NCBI RefSeq assembly: GCF_001425305.1 | Contig: NZ_LMEE01000002.1 | Span: forward strand, 3,284 to 67,283 | Reading direction: 5' to 3' | Length of the DNA: 64,000 bases | Source: Phenylobacterium sp. Root1290 | Lineage (GTDB): Bacteria > Pseudomonadota > Alphaproteobacteria > Caulobacterales > Caulobacteraceae | Shown here: positions 42,619 to 51,505 of the stretch, in pieces | Layout of the letters: every line of letters begins with the position of its first letter | How positions within the stretch are numbered: position 1 is the first letter of the stretch | Made by a program: the position numbers and the translations under genes | The notes under the pieces: generated by a model | What the model saw: only the letters and a program-made list of their open reading frames with translations | Told to the model about the DNA's origin: nothing | Databases searched by the model: none

Positions 42619-43302
42619 TCAATCCACGCTAAGGCGATAGCCCAGGCCGGCCTCGGCGATCAGAAATCTCGGAGCCGTCACGTCCGGCTCGATCTTGCGC
42701 CGCACCTGCCAGGCCAGCACCCGCACGTTCATGAAGTCGGCCTCGGTCCCCCGCCCCCAGATGCCCTCGTTGATCGCTTCGTGGGACACGACCTCGCCCC
42801 CCGCCTCGATCAGCAGTTGCAGCAGCTCGGTTTCCTTGCGCGAGAGCCGCACCGAGGCGCCGTCCACGGTCGCGCGCCGCACGGCGACGTCGACATGCAG
42901 CCCCTTGGCCGCCGGCCTGGGCGCCGGCGCTCCAGCCTGCGGCGCGCGCAGCGCCACGCGGATCCGCGCCAGCAGCTCGCCCATGTCGAAGGGCTTGGCC
43001 ACGTAGTCGTTTGCGCCCAGGTCGAGGGCCGCGATCTTCTCGCGCTCCGAGCCTCGGGCCGACACCACCAGAATCGGCGCCCGGGAGATCACGCGCGCCT
43101 GGGCGATCACCTCCTTGCCGTCCATGTCGGGCAGTCCGAGGTCCAGCAGCACCACGCCGAACTCGTTGCGCACCAGCTGCTCCAGCGCCTCCAGCCCCGA
43201 CTTGGCCGTGACGACCAGATAGCCCGCTTGGGTCAGGGCCGAGCGCAGCATCCGCTGCAGCTGCTCCTCGTCCTCGACGATCAGAATGCTCGACGCGCTC
43301 AT
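42619..43302 (-). CDS. OmpR/KdpE-type response regulator
   Basis: 227-residue DNA-binding response regulator. Receiver domain with the acidic pair near residues 10-12, phosphorylatable Asp54 (LLDLGLPD) and Lys103 (AKPFD), then a winged-helix domain (LSRKETELLQLL, NVRVLAWQVRRKI). The ATG directly follows the stop of the kinase gene with no gap. It resembles KdpE but no kdpFABC pump genes lie in the window, so the target is unknown. Confidence 0.92.
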   Translation of the reverse strand: MSASSILIVEDEEQLQRMLRSALTQAGYLVVTAKSGLEALEQLVRNEFGVVLLDLGLPDMDGKEVIAQARVISRAPILVVSARGSEREKIAALDLGANDYVAKPFDMGELLARIRVALRAPQAGAPAPRPAAKGLHVDVAVRRATVDGASVRLSRKETELLQLLIEAGGEVVSHEAINEGIWGRGTEADFMNVRVLAWQVRRKIEPDVTAPRFLIAEAGLGYRLSVD

Positions 43303-45168
43303 TCAGCCCCCCGCCGCCGGCAGGCGGACAAAGACCACCAGCCCGCTCTCGCCGTCCGTTCGATTGGTCGCCCCGACCGATCCGTTCAGCATCTCGACCA
43401 GGCTTCGCGTGATGTAGAGGCCAAGCCCCAAGCCGGGCGCCTGGGTCGACTGGCTCCGGAAGAACCTGTCGAAGATGCGGTCTTCGTTGGCCGGCGCCAC
43501 GCCGCTCCCCTGATCGGTGAATTCGATCACCAGCTCCTCGCCTTCGCGGCGACAGCGGATGCCGACCATCGAGCCTTCGGCGCTGAACTTGATCGCGTTT
43601 TCCAGAATGTTGCCGAACACCTGGGCCAGCAGGCTGCGGTCGGCGATCACCGCCGCCTCGCCCACCTGCGCATGCAGGAAGCGCCGCGCGCCGCCCGCCT
43701 CGCCGAACGTCTCCCAGACGTCGTAGATCAGCGGCTCCAGCGCGACCTCGGTCAGGTTGACGTCGATCGCCCCAGACTCCAGCCGCGCCACGCTGAGGAA
43801 GTTCTCGACATAGCGGTTCAGCCGGTTGGCCTGCTCCTTGATGATCAGCAGCAGCTCGCGCCGAGCCTCGCGGTCGTGTTGCTCCGGCAGGCTCAGGATG
43901 CTCGTGGCCGATCCCAGAATCCCCGCCAGCGGCGAGCGGAAGTGATGCGAAACGGCGTCCAGCAGAATGGTCCGCAGATGCTCGGTCCGCGCCCGGAACT
44001 CCATCTCCGCCTTCTCGACCCCCAGCCGCGCCCGCACGATGGCCGAAGCGCCAAGGTCGATCACAGAGGCGGCCACATCGTCGCCTTCGCCTCTGCGTTC
44101 AGCGCGCCGCCCCGGCAGCCAGCGGACCGTACCGACGACCCGGCCGTCCGAGGCGAGTTCGCGCTCGCGCCAAGGCCCGCCTGTCCCTGGCGAGGGCTTG
44201 CCCCGCCCCTCCGCAACCGAGGCCAGCCGTCCCTCCCCGGCCTCGTCGACCAATTCGACAGCGCCGCCGCCGGTCACCTTCACCAGGCTCTCGAGCAGGA
44301 TCTGCCGGACGGCGGCCTCGTCGGCGCCCGCGGCCAGCTCCCGGCTCGCCGCGGTCAGGCCCTGAATGGCCCGCCGTTCCTGTTGCAGCCGGTCGGCCAG
44401 CCTGCCGACCGCCCAGCCGAAGGCGGCGAACATCAGCAGATCGAAGGCGACCACCTGCGGCGCGGCCACGAACTGATCCGTCGCCGGAAACGCCAGCAGC
44501 GCCAGCACCGCCAGTATTCCGCCCGACAGCCCCAGGCTCGCCCCCAAGGCGCCGCCCGCCGCCAGCACCGAACCGATCATGATGACCGTCGGCGCGCTAG
44601 GCCCCAGCCCGGCGCCGACGACGTGGGCCAGCGCCAGGCCGGCGCCGACGACCAGAACGCAGGCCATGGTGCGGCCGGCGTTCTCAAGCATCTCCGAGCG
44701 GCTGAGCCCGTCGGCGCCGCCGCTGCGCATGAATTGGCCAAGCGCCGTGTCGGACACGTGGACCGACAACCGCTCCCCGGCCGCCAACAGCGCGCGCGCG
44801 GCGCTCTCGCGCCGGCGGGCGAAATCCGCGTAGAGCCCCGCCGACACCACCGCCGCGCAGAGCAGGCCGAACAACAGGCCGTCCTCCGACAGCCAGCCGT
44901 GCGGCAGCAACGGCGCGCGGGCCACGACATGCATGCCGGCCAGCGCCAGCCCGCCCACGGCCAGGCCGTAGAGCAGGCCCAGCGCCGTGGCGACAACCAG
45001 CACGGCAGCCAGCAGCACGGCGCTGAACCGTTCCAGCCGATACTCGCCGATCAGGGCCAGATCGACCCCGGCCGCCACGATCAAGACAAGCAGAAAGGCT
45101 GCGAGGTATGCAGCCCCTATGAGGCGCACGCCTGCAGGACGCTCCACATCCAGGTGCACGCGCGACAT
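43303..45168 (-). CDS. KdpD-like sensor histidine kinase lacking the N-terminal UspA part
   Basis: 621-residue membrane kinase. The start ATG 45168 has AAGGA seven bases before it. Helices are at about residues 15-40, 50-85, 100-115, 165-185 and 200-260, followed by a GAF-like segment (about 285-375), HisKA with phospho-His at about 408 (DAVSHHFRSPL), N box NILENAIKFS, G1 FTDQGSG and G2 GLGLGLYI. Unlike E. coli KdpD it has no cytosolic KdpD/UspA sensor before the helices; the membrane-GAF-kinase layout matches the C-terminal part only. It is joined to the response regulator downstream. Confidence 0.9.
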   Translation of the reverse strand: MSRVHLDVERPAGVRLIGAAYLAAFLLVLIVAAGVDLALIGEYRLERFSAVLLAAVLVVATALGLLYGLAVGGLALAGMHVVARAPLLPHGWLSEDGLLFGLLCAAVVSAGLYADFARRRESAARALLAAGERLSVHVSDTALGQFMRSGGADGLSRSEMLENAGRTMACVLVVGAGLALAHVVGAGLGPSAPTVIMIGSVLAAGGALGASLGLSGGILAVLALLAFPATDQFVAAPQVVAFDLLMFAAFGWAVGRLADRLQQERRAIQGLTAASRELAAGADEAAVRQILLESLVKVTGGGAVELVDEAGEGRLASVAEGRGKPSPGTGGPWRERELASDGRVVGTVRWLPGRRAERRGEGDDVAASVIDLGASAIVRARLGVEKAEMEFRARTEHLRTILLDAVSHHFRSPLAGILGSATSILSLPEQHDREARRELLLIIKEQANRLNRYVENFLSVARLESGAIDVNLTEVALEPLIYDVWETFGEAGGARRFLHAQVGEAAVIADRSLLAQVFGNILENAIKFSAEGSMVGIRCRREGEELVIEFTDQGSGVAPANEDRIFDRFFRSQSTQAPGLGLGLYITRSLVEMLNGSVGATNRTDGESGLVVFVRLPAAGG

Positions 45169-45245
45169 GGACACATCCTTGCGCTGTTACCGGCGGTAAG
45201 CATCGATTACTTCAATGATCGTAAGCACATAAATGCAGATCCGCT

Positions 45246-45263
45246 AAGCTTCTTGTGAAGCTT
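45246..45263. terminator. Short hairpin between small ORF and kinase gene
   Basis: AAGCTTC-TTGT-GAAGCTT, a perfect 7-bp stem. It is downstream of the minus-strand small gene (stop 45283) and about 80 bp upstream of the kinase start. It could end the small transcript or affect kinase expression; no T run. Confidence 0.35.
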
Positions 45264-45282
45264 GACGCCTGCGCTCGTCCGC

Positions 45283-45465
45283 TCAGGGCGGCGGCGGCAA
45301 GGGGGCCCAGCGGGTCGGGCTGGTTTCGCGCCAGGGATGCCCCAAGGGTTGCCAGTGCCCTTCCAGCCACTCGGACCAGTAGACCACCATGGGCGTTGCG
45401 CCCTCCACCAGGGCCAGTATCTCGCGACCGTCCTGCGGCGCGTTCTCCATCGATTGCCAGATCAT
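45283..45465 (-). CDS. Small DUF551-like protein
   Basis: 60-residue protein (MIWQSMENAPQDGREILALV ...) with a Trp-rich C-terminal half, YWSEWLEGHWQPLGHPW, and a PLPPPP tail. The start ATG 45465 has GAGG seven bases before it; the frame opens earlier, at 45516. This short type is frequent in phages and alphaproteobacterial chromosomes. No function can be assigned. Confidence 0.6.
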   Translation of the reverse strand: MIWQSMENAPQDGREILALVEGATPMVVYWSEWLEGHWQPLGHPWRETSPTRWAPLPPPP

Positions 45466-45686
45466 GTCGGAACCTCGTCTGTTGGACCGAGGCGCTTCCA
45501 CTCCATTGGTCAGCATGGCGGCGTTCGAGGCCGCCCGCCGAGACTAGAATTCTTCAGATGGTGAATAGTTCTCGGCCTGCCGCGCGAATGGGCGCCTGAC
45601 GAACGCGCCGCCCGTTCCGATGCAGTTCCTGCTGCCAGGCTCCACGAACCTGCTATCTTCGGCCAACTCCCGCACCAGGAGCGCCC

Positions 45687-46349
45687 ATGAGCTCACCCGC
45701 CATTCCGCCGCGCCACTACCCGACGCCCAGCGCAAAGTGCGCCGACCTTGTCGTGCACGTCGTCGGCCTGACCCTCGCTCTCATCGGCGGGATCGTGCTC
45801 CTGACCCTGGCGGTGAAAGCCCACTCGCTCAGCATGGCGCTGGCGGTCGGCATCTACGCCGCCGGCCTGCTGGCCATGCTCGGCTTCTCGACGGCCTACA
45901 ACTTCGCCAAGCCGCGGTATCGCCCGACCCTGCGACGGCTCGACCATGCCGGCATCTTCCTGATGATCGCCGGCTCGTACACGCCCTTCACCACCCAGAC
46001 CCTCACCGGCGCGTGGTCCTGGGGCATGACGGCGGCCGTGTGGTCGGTCGCCGCCTTCGGGGCGCTGGGCAAGGTGCTGCTGCCCGGCATAGGTCGGCGC
46101 GTGTGGGTCGCGGCCTACCTGCTGCTCGGCTGGATCGTGCTCGTGGCCTTCAAGCCGCTGATCGCCAACGCCACCAGCCTGACCATCCTGCTGCTGGCGA
46201 TCGGGGGCCTGCTCTATTCCAGCGGCGTCGCCTTCTACCTCAACAAGCAGCTCCGCTACGCCCGCGCGATCTGGCACGGCCACGTCGTGGCCGGGGCCGG
46301 CGTTCATTGGGCCGCGGTGCTGCTGGGCGTCGTGCTCACCGCCCGCTAG
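45687..46349 (+). CDS. trhA: PAQR-family membrane protein (hemolysin III/TrhA)
   Basis: 220-residue protein with seven membrane helices. Family motifs: STAYNF near the end of the second helix, LDHAGIFLMIAGSYTPFT (H in the metal site) near 95-112, and HGHVVAGAGVHWAAVL near the C-terminus with the other two metal-binding His. TrhA homologs affect membrane fluidity; the older haemolysin name is misleading. AGGAG six bases before the ATG. It is convergent with the kinase gene, only 2 bp apart. Confidence 0.93.
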   Translation: MSSPAIPPRHYPTPSAKCADLVVHVVGLTLALIGGIVLLTLAVKAHSLSMALAVGIYAAGLLAMLGFSTAYNFAKPRYRPTLRRLDHAGIFLMIAGSYTPFTTQTLTGAWSWGMTAAVWSVAAFGALGKVLLPGIGRRVWVAAYLLLGWIVLVAFKPLIANATSLTILLLAIGGLLYSSGVAFYLNKQLRYARAIWHGHVVAGAGVHWAAVLLGVVLTAR

Positions 46350-46351
46350 CA

Positions 46352-47902
46352 TCAAGCCAGTGGCGGCGGGCTCCGGTCGACCAGCCGACGTCGCGGCGCG
46401 AACGAGCGTTCCTCCGGCGCCACCAGCCTGCCCAGATAGGTCGACAGCTGATCGGCGACCTTCCCGGGCTGGCGCTGCAGCGGAAGCTGCGCCCTCACCC
46501 GAAGGCCGCCCTTGCCTGGCTCCAGGTCCAGGCGGCCGCCCAGTTCGATCAGCCGGCCGCGCATGCCGCTGATGCCGACCCCGGTGTCGTCGTCGGCGCT
46601 CGGCAGTCGGCCGCTCTTGGGCTTGCCGCCATCGTCCTCGACCATCAGCGAGATCTGCGCGCCCGCATAGTCCAGCACCGCATGCACCTTGTGGGCTGTC
46701 GTGTGCCGATGAACGTTCATCAGCGCTTCCTGGAAGATCCGGAACAGCGCCGTCTCCATGGCCGGCGAGGTCTGCTTGGGCTCGCCCACCATGTCGACCG
46801 AGATCCGCAGCGAGGCGCGGCGACCGAACCCGTCTGCGAACCCGCGCAGCTTGTCGATCAAGTCGCGCTGCTCCTCCTTGGGCGGATGCAGCATGAACGA
46901 GAAGCTGCGGATCTCCGCGTGCGCCGCGGCGATCGAGTTGCGGATGTCGCGCAGGATATCCTGGTGGCTCTCGTCGAACACGACCCGCCTCTCCAGGGCC
47001 TTCAGCGACAGGCCGATGGCCACCAGGTGCTGGGCCGTGGAGTCGTGCAGTTCACGCCCGATCCGGCGGCGCTCATCCTGCTCGGCGCGAATGATGTCCT
47101 CCCTGGCCTTCGCCAGTTCGATCGCCTGCACCTCGGCCGCCGTGACGTCCGACGCCACGCCGATGACCCGCCGCACGCCGCCGTCCGGCGTGCGCGAAAA
47201 CACCCGCGCCCGCGACCGGACAGTGATCCAGTTCCCGTCCTTGCCGCGCATCCGGAACTGCGCCTCGGTGACCTGCTGGTTCCCCAGCATCGCCATTTCG
47301 CTCAGATGCCGCTCCAACACCGGCAAGTCGCTTGGATGCAGCCGGTGCTGCACGTCGCCCAGACCAGCTCCGGCCGGCGACAGGCCCAGGCTCTCAGCCA
47401 ACTCCGGATGAATGTACCGCGTCCGCCGCTGGCCGACGTCGTACACGTAGAGCATCCCCGTGCTGATCGGCCCCAGGTGATCGAACAGGGTCTCGCTGTG
47501 CGTGGTCAACTGGTGCGAGCGGCCCGGCGGGGCGATCGTCAGGATCACCTGCTCGACCCCGTCCTCGGCCCACTCCACCGGGTGGGCCCAGACGCGGCGT
47601 CCCTCCGGACAGTCGGCCGTGCGCCGGACATGCTCGATCCGACCCGCGCGGCCGGCCTGCACGCAGTCTTCGATCAAGGATTGCAGCCGGCGGCCGTCGG
47701 CGTCCCCGAACACCTCGCTAAGCCGCCGCCCCCGAGCTGAGGCGCCCGCCATGCCGGCGCTTTGACGAAAGTCTGGATTTGCGGAAATCAGTTGCGCCTG
47801 GCCGTTTCGGAGCTCGGCCAGCGCAACGCCCGCTCTTATTTTGTCACGCGCCCGCGGGCGCTGTAACGCGGCCGCAGCCGCGTCGTTCTGGGGTAACGCC
47901 AT
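46352..47902 (-). CDS. PAS-containing NarX/DegS-type (HisKA_3) histidine kinase
   Basis: 516-residue cytoplasmic kinase without membrane helices. A PAS-like domain at about residues 25-120 and a second PAS/PAC with strong PAS fold at about 140-255 (LYVYDVGQRRTRYIHPELAESLG ... RMRGKDGNWITVRSR). HisKA_3 domain with phospho-His286 in RRRIGRELHDSTAQHL and an HATPase_c domain ending in GVGISGMRGRLIELGGRL. It is divergent from the NarL-type regulator, with 180 bp between, and forms the probable partner. A cytosolic ligand is expected. Confidence 0.9.
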   Translation of the reverse strand: MALPQNDAAAAALQRPRARDKIRAGVALAELRNGQAQLISANPDFRQSAGMAGASARGRRLSEVFGDADGRRLQSLIEDCVQAGRAGRIEHVRRTADCPEGRRVWAHPVEWAEDGVEQVILTIAPPGRSHQLTTHSETLFDHLGPISTGMLYVYDVGQRRTRYIHPELAESLGLSPAGAGLGDVQHRLHPSDLPVLERHLSEMAMLGNQQVTEAQFRMRGKDGNWITVRSRARVFSRTPDGGVRRVIGVASDVTAAEVQAIELAKAREDIIRAEQDERRRIGRELHDSTAQHLVAIGLSLKALERRVVFDESHQDILRDIRNSIAAAHAEIRSFSFMLHPPKEEQRDLIDKLRGFADGFGRRASLRISVDMVGEPKQTSPAMETALFRIFQEALMNVHRHTTAHKVHAVLDYAGAQISLMVEDDGGKPKSGRLPSADDDTGVGISGMRGRLIELGGRLDLEPGKGGLRVRAQLPLQRQPGKVADQLSTYLGRLVAPEERSFAPRRRLVDRSPPPLA

Positions 47903-48086
47903 CGTCCGTCTCCCGCTTCCCTTGGCCCATAGGCTTCAGGAAGTCCCAAACTGCGGCGCCCATTCCCCCGACAAAAAAACACTCGCTAAAATACATGCCC
48001 AGGAGCAGTCGTATATGGGTGATCTTACGGATGCACTAACTAATCCAATGGGTGTATTCCCTAGGCACTATCACCTGGGGTGTTCA

Positions 48087-48722
48087 ATGCTGAGGATTCT
48101 GATCGCTGACGATCACGAGATCGTCCGGCGCGGCATAAGGGATATTGTTGAGAGCCACCCCGGGTGGGAGGTGTGCGGAGAAGCATCAGATGGGCAGCAC
48201 GCCGTGGAGCTTGCGGTCGCCCACCAGCCCGATGTCGCGGTTGTCGACGTGTCGTTGCCACTGATGAACGGCCTGGCCGTTACACGGCGTCTGCGGCAGG
48301 ACTCGCCACAGACCAACGTCCTGCTTTTCACCATGCATGACGATGACGAGACCGTCAGCGGCGGCTTGGCCGCGGGGGCTCGCGGCTACCTCCTGAAGAG
48401 CGAGAGCGAACAGCACCTTGAGGCGGCGATCTCCGCACTGGGGGCAAATCGCCCGTATTTCTCCTCTTCGGTCTCCGAATTGCTGCTTGAGGCGGCAGTC
48501 AGCGAGCGCAAACGCTCCCGGCTGGAGAGCTTCACCATGCGCGAACTGGAGGTCGCCCAGCTCATCGCCGAGGGCAACTCCAACAAGCAGATCGCCCGCC
48601 AGTTGCTGATCAGCGTCAAGACGGTGGAGAGCCACCGCGCCGCAGCGATGCGCAAGGCCGGCGTGCGGACTGCGGCCGAGTTCGTCCGCTTCGGGATCAA
48701 ACACAACCTGATCCAGCCTTAG
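48087..48722 (+). CDS. NarL/FixJ-type response regulator
   Basis: 211-residue regulator from ATG 48087 (MLRILIADDHEIVR). Receiver: DDH at 8-10, phospho-Asp54 (VVDVSLPLMNG) and a Lys near 104 (YLLKSE). LuxR-type HTH from about residue 145: TMRELEVAQLIAEGNSNKQIA, LLISVKTVESHRAAAMRKAG. An alternative start at 48015, behind an AGGAG, would add 24 residues (MGDLTDALTNPM...); the family start is favoured but the upstream site is better. Partner is the divergent PAS kinase. Confidence 0.9.
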   Translation: MLRILIADDHEIVRRGIRDIVESHPGWEVCGEASDGQHAVELAVAHQPDVAVVDVSLPLMNGLAVTRRLRQDSPQTNVLLFTMHDDDETVSGGLAAGARGYLLKSESEQHLEAAISALGANRPYFSSSVSELLLEAAVSERKRSRLESFTMRELEVAQLIAEGNSNKQIARQLLISVKTVESHRAAAMRKAGVRTAAEFVRFGIKHNLIQP

Positions 48723-48818
48723 GTCCCATACCGGCGGAGCCTGACATCGGGTTTGACCCGATGGCGGCGGCGGGCGGGCGCTGGGACGCTTCCTCTCAAC
48801 AAGGAGGCGTCCACACTC

Positions 48819-50123
48819 ATGGCGTCGCACTTCGAAACCAATCCATTCGACGTCCGGCGCGCCGCCGCCGATGGCGTCGTTCTCGGATTTCCGCTGCTGC
48901 TGGTCGATGCGGTGCGCCGCACGCATCCCGTCGGCATGAATCAGATTCTCGCCCTGCCCGACGATTGCAGCGCCATCGCGCCCGGCCTCGCGGACGATGA
49001 CGAATTGATCGTGCGCGCCAGCGCCTGGATCGATCTCAGCGCTGGTCCGATCCTGCTGTCACTGCCCGACCTGGGCGGGCGGCATTGGGCGATCTCGCTG
49101 TTCGACGCCTGGGGAGAGCGCATCGCGCGGGTCGATCCGCGCACGCATCGCGGCGGCGTCACCCTGGCGCTGGCCGGACCGAAGTGGCGCGGCGAGGCCC
49201 CCGAGGATGTTGTCGCGCGGCGGTCCCACACAGACCTGGTCTGGGCGGTGATCCGCGTCGCCGCGCGCGACGCCGCCGATCTCGAGGCCGCCCGCGCCCT
49301 GCTGTCCAAGCTCGCCATCGCCGCCTCGGAGGACGACGCGCAAGCCCCGCACAGGCTGCACGGCCGGGTCGACGCGCCGCTGCAGTCGGCGCTGGACGCC
49401 CTGACCTCGCTCAGTCCCCACCGGCTGTTTCACCACCTGGCGCGGCTGCTGGACCGCTATCCCGCCGACGAGGGACGCGACACGGCCCCGTTGACCGCAA
49501 TCGGCATGACCCCGGGGCTGGCCTTTCACCTGCCTGAAGAGCAGGCCCTGCGCGATGCGCTGACTCTCGGTGTCGCAGACGGCTTTGGCCGGGTGATCCA
49601 TTCCGATACGCCGTCCGAGACGGCCGGCTGGAGACGCGCCACGCCCGGCGCGGACGATGCGGCGACCGCGATCCTGGCTTGCCTGGGCGCCGCCGCGCCA
49701 GAGGACATCCAGCATTGGATCTGCGACGTGGACAGCGACGGACGCCCGCTCATGGGCTCGGAGCCTTACATCCTGCGTTTTCCGCGCGGCGAAACCCCGC
49801 CGACCGACGGCTTCTGGACCCTGACCCTAGCCAGCCGCGCGCCCAGCGGCGCCCTGCGGCCCGACCGTCACTATCTCGACAGCCGCAACGACCTGGTCCT
49901 CGATCCGGACGGCGCACTGACCATCCGCGTCGAGCATCAGCCCCAGCCGCCGCAGTCGAACTGGCTGCCCGCGCCGCCGGGGCGCCTGCGGCTGCGCCTC
50001 AAGCTCTACTGGCCAAAGGCCACGGCTCTCGACGGGAGTTGGTCGCCGCCCGCACCAGAGCGCATCGGCGGCGTGCGCCGAACACCTTCTTCCAAACCTG
50101 AAAACCGGGAGTCCCCCCAATGA
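48819..50123 (+). CDS. DUF1254/DUF1214 domain protein
   Basis: 434-residue protein without a signal peptide. DUF1254 is recognised by RRAAADGVVLGFPLLLVDAVRRTH at residues about 13-36, LPDLGGRHWAISLFDAWGERI and VARRSHTDLVWAVIRV. The C-terminal part (GFWTLTLASRAPSGALRPD ... LRLRLKLYWP) is the DUF1214 part. AAGGAGG lies upstream of the ATG. Its 3' end overlaps the next gene by four bases (ATGA). Function unknown; homologs are sometimes exported, but here no leader is seen. Confidence 0.78.
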   Translation: MASHFETNPFDVRRAAADGVVLGFPLLLVDAVRRTHPVGMNQILALPDDCSAIAPGLADDDELIVRASAWIDLSAGPILLSLPDLGGRHWAISLFDAWGERIARVDPRTHRGGVTLALAGPKWRGEAPEDVVARRSHTDLVWAVIRVAARDAADLEAARALLSKLAIAASEDDAQAPHRLHGRVDAPLQSALDALTSLSPHRLFHHLARLLDRYPADEGRDTAPLTAIGMTPGLAFHLPEEQALRDALTLGVADGFGRVIHSDTPSETAGWRRATPGADDAATAILACLGAAAPEDIQHWICDVDSDGRPLMGSEPYILRFPRGETPPTDGFWTLTLASRAPSGALRPDRHYLDSRNDLVLDPDGALTIRVEHQPQPPQSNWLPAPPGRLRLRLKLYWPKATALDGSWSPPAPERIGGVRRTPSSKPENRESPQ

Positions 50124-50908
50124 AGTACTTCCCCTGGCTCTCAGCCCTTGCCGCGGGCGCGCTGCTTGCCTCGCCGGCTCTCGCGCAGCAGACGACCGGC
50201 GCAGCGCCGGCCGCTCAGGCCGCGACCACTGATGACGACAACCCCATCGATCCCCAGGCGATCGAAGCCCTCAAGCGCATGAGCGCCTACCTCGGCACGC
50301 AGACCGCCTTCGAACTGGTCTCCGACGGCTCCATCGACGTGGTCCTCGACGATGGGCAGCGCCTGCAGTTCGGTGAACGCTCGACCTACAAGGTTCGCGC
50401 GCCGAACGGCTTCGTCATCGAGCGGGTCGGCGACTACAAGGACCGCCGGTTCACCTATGACGGCAAGCAGCTCACCGTCTCCTCGCCGCGCACCTCGTAC
50501 TACGCCCAGGTCGACGCGCCCCCCACCATCCGCGAGACTCTCGCCGTGGCCAAGGACCGCTACGGCATCGAGCTTCCGCTGACCGACCTTTTCCGCTGGA
50601 GCGAACCCGGCGGCGGTCGCATCGACGAGGTGAAAGAGGCGATCTACGTCGGCCCAGCGAACATCGCCGGCACGCCGACCGACCACTACGCCTTCCGCGA
50701 GGCGGACCTCGATTGGCAGATCTGGATCGCCCAAGGCCCTGCCCCGGTCCCGCGCAAGGTCGTCATCACCGACCGCACCGATCCGAGCTCGCCGCAGTTC
50801 GTCACCACCATGACGTGGAACTTCAAGCCGACGTTCGACGCCCAGACCTTCGCCTTCAAGGCGCCGGCAGGCGCGATGCCCATCCGTCTCACCGCGCTGA
50901 ACCAATAG
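50120..50908 (+). CDS. DUF2092 exported protein
   Basis: 262-residue periplasmic protein: signal peptide MKYFPWLSALAAGALLASPA, cut near Ala-Leu-Ala. The LolA-like DUF2092 body starts with PIDPQAIEALKRMSAYLGTQTAFELVSDGSIDVVLDDGQRLQFG and ends with MTWNFKPTFDAQTFAFKAPAGA. This family has a lipoprotein-carrier-like fold; role unproven. Its ATG overlaps the DUF1254 stop (ATGA), then 13 bp to the next gene. Confidence 0.82.
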   Translation: MKYFPWLSALAAGALLASPALAQQTTGAAPAAQAATTDDDNPIDPQAIEALKRMSAYLGTQTAFELVSDGSIDVVLDDGQRLQFGERSTYKVRAPNGFVIERVGDYKDRRFTYDGKQLTVSSPRTSYYAQVDAPPTIRETLAVAKDRYGIELPLTDLFRWSEPGGGRIDEVKEAIYVGPANIAGTPTDHYAFREADLDWQIWIAQGPAPVPRKVVITDRTDPSSPQFVTTMTWNFKPTFDAQTFAFKAPAGAMPIRLTALNQ

Positions 50909-50921
50909 GGAGAGATCCGCC

Positions 50922-51500
50922 ATGTCAAAGTTCGGCAAAACCTCGCTCGCCGCCGCGGTGATGGCTGCGGCGCTTTTCCCCGTCCTGGCCGAGGCCCGTC
51001 CGGGCGGCGGAGGCGGCGGCCACCAGGTGCGCGGCTCGGCGCGGACCAGCGTTCACGGCGCCAAGCCGGCGGCGGCGCGCGCGCCAGCCCAGCGTCCCAA
51101 CGCCAGCGCGAACCGGGCGGCGGCGTCCAATCGTGCGGCGGCCGGAAACGTGAACCGCTCCGGCAACGTCAACCGGTCCGGCAATGTGAACCGCGGCGGC
51201 AACAACCGGGTGAACACCGGCAACGTCAATGTCGGCAACAACGTCAACGTCAATGTCGACCACGACAACGGCTGGGGCTGGGATGACCGCGACTACCATC
51301 CCGTCGCCGCCGGCGTGGCTTTCGGAACCGCCGCGGCCGTCACGTCCGCCGCGCTCGGCTCGCGCTACTACTCGCTGCCGCCGGCCTGCTCGCCCTACCC
51401 CTACTCCGGCTACACCTACTACTCGTGCGGCGGGACCTATTACGCGCCCCGTTACGAAGGCGACACCGTGGTCTACGTGGTCGTCGACCGTCCCGGCTAG
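50922..51500 (+). CDS. Asn-rich repeat envelope protein of unknown function
   Basis: 192-residue exported protein: signal peptide (residues 1-25, ending LAEA), an Ala-rich basic stretch, then GNVNRS repeats. A degenerate NVNVGNNVNVNVDHDN follows, with GWGWDDRDYH. The C-terminal half has a hydrophobic VAFGTAAAVTSAALGS stretch and a Tyr/Cys-rich end (CSPYPYSGYTYYSCGGTYY). The overall build resembles small glycine/asparagine-rich outer-membrane associated proteins. I do not recognise a family. Spacing to neighbours (13 bp and 5 bp) places it in the operon with DUF2092 and the Omp85-like barrel. Confidence 0.7.
   Translation: MSKFGKTSLAAAVMAAALFPVLAEARPGGGGGGHQVRGSARTSVHGAKPAAARAPAQRPNASANRAAASNRAAAGNVNRSGNVNRSGNVNRGGNNRVNTGNVNVGNNVNVNVDHDNGWGWDDRDYHPVAAGVAFGTAAAVTSAALGSRYYSLPPACSPYPYSGYTYYSCGGTYYAPRYEGDTVVYVVVDRPG
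51144..51197 (+). repeat. 18-bp tandem repeat (GNVNRS x 3)
   Basis: Three units of 18 bp, 51144-51161, 51162-51179 and 51180-51197, coding G-N-V-N-R-S/G, differing by one to four bases. Degenerate copies go on to about 51262. Slippage-prone coding repeat in the Asn-rich protein. Confidence 0.75.
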
Positions 51501-51505
51501 CATCC

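Noticed and set aside
42781..45258. 825-codon open frame on the plus strand
   Set aside because: Antisense to the KdpDE-like genes, Gln/Arg/His-rich without motifs.
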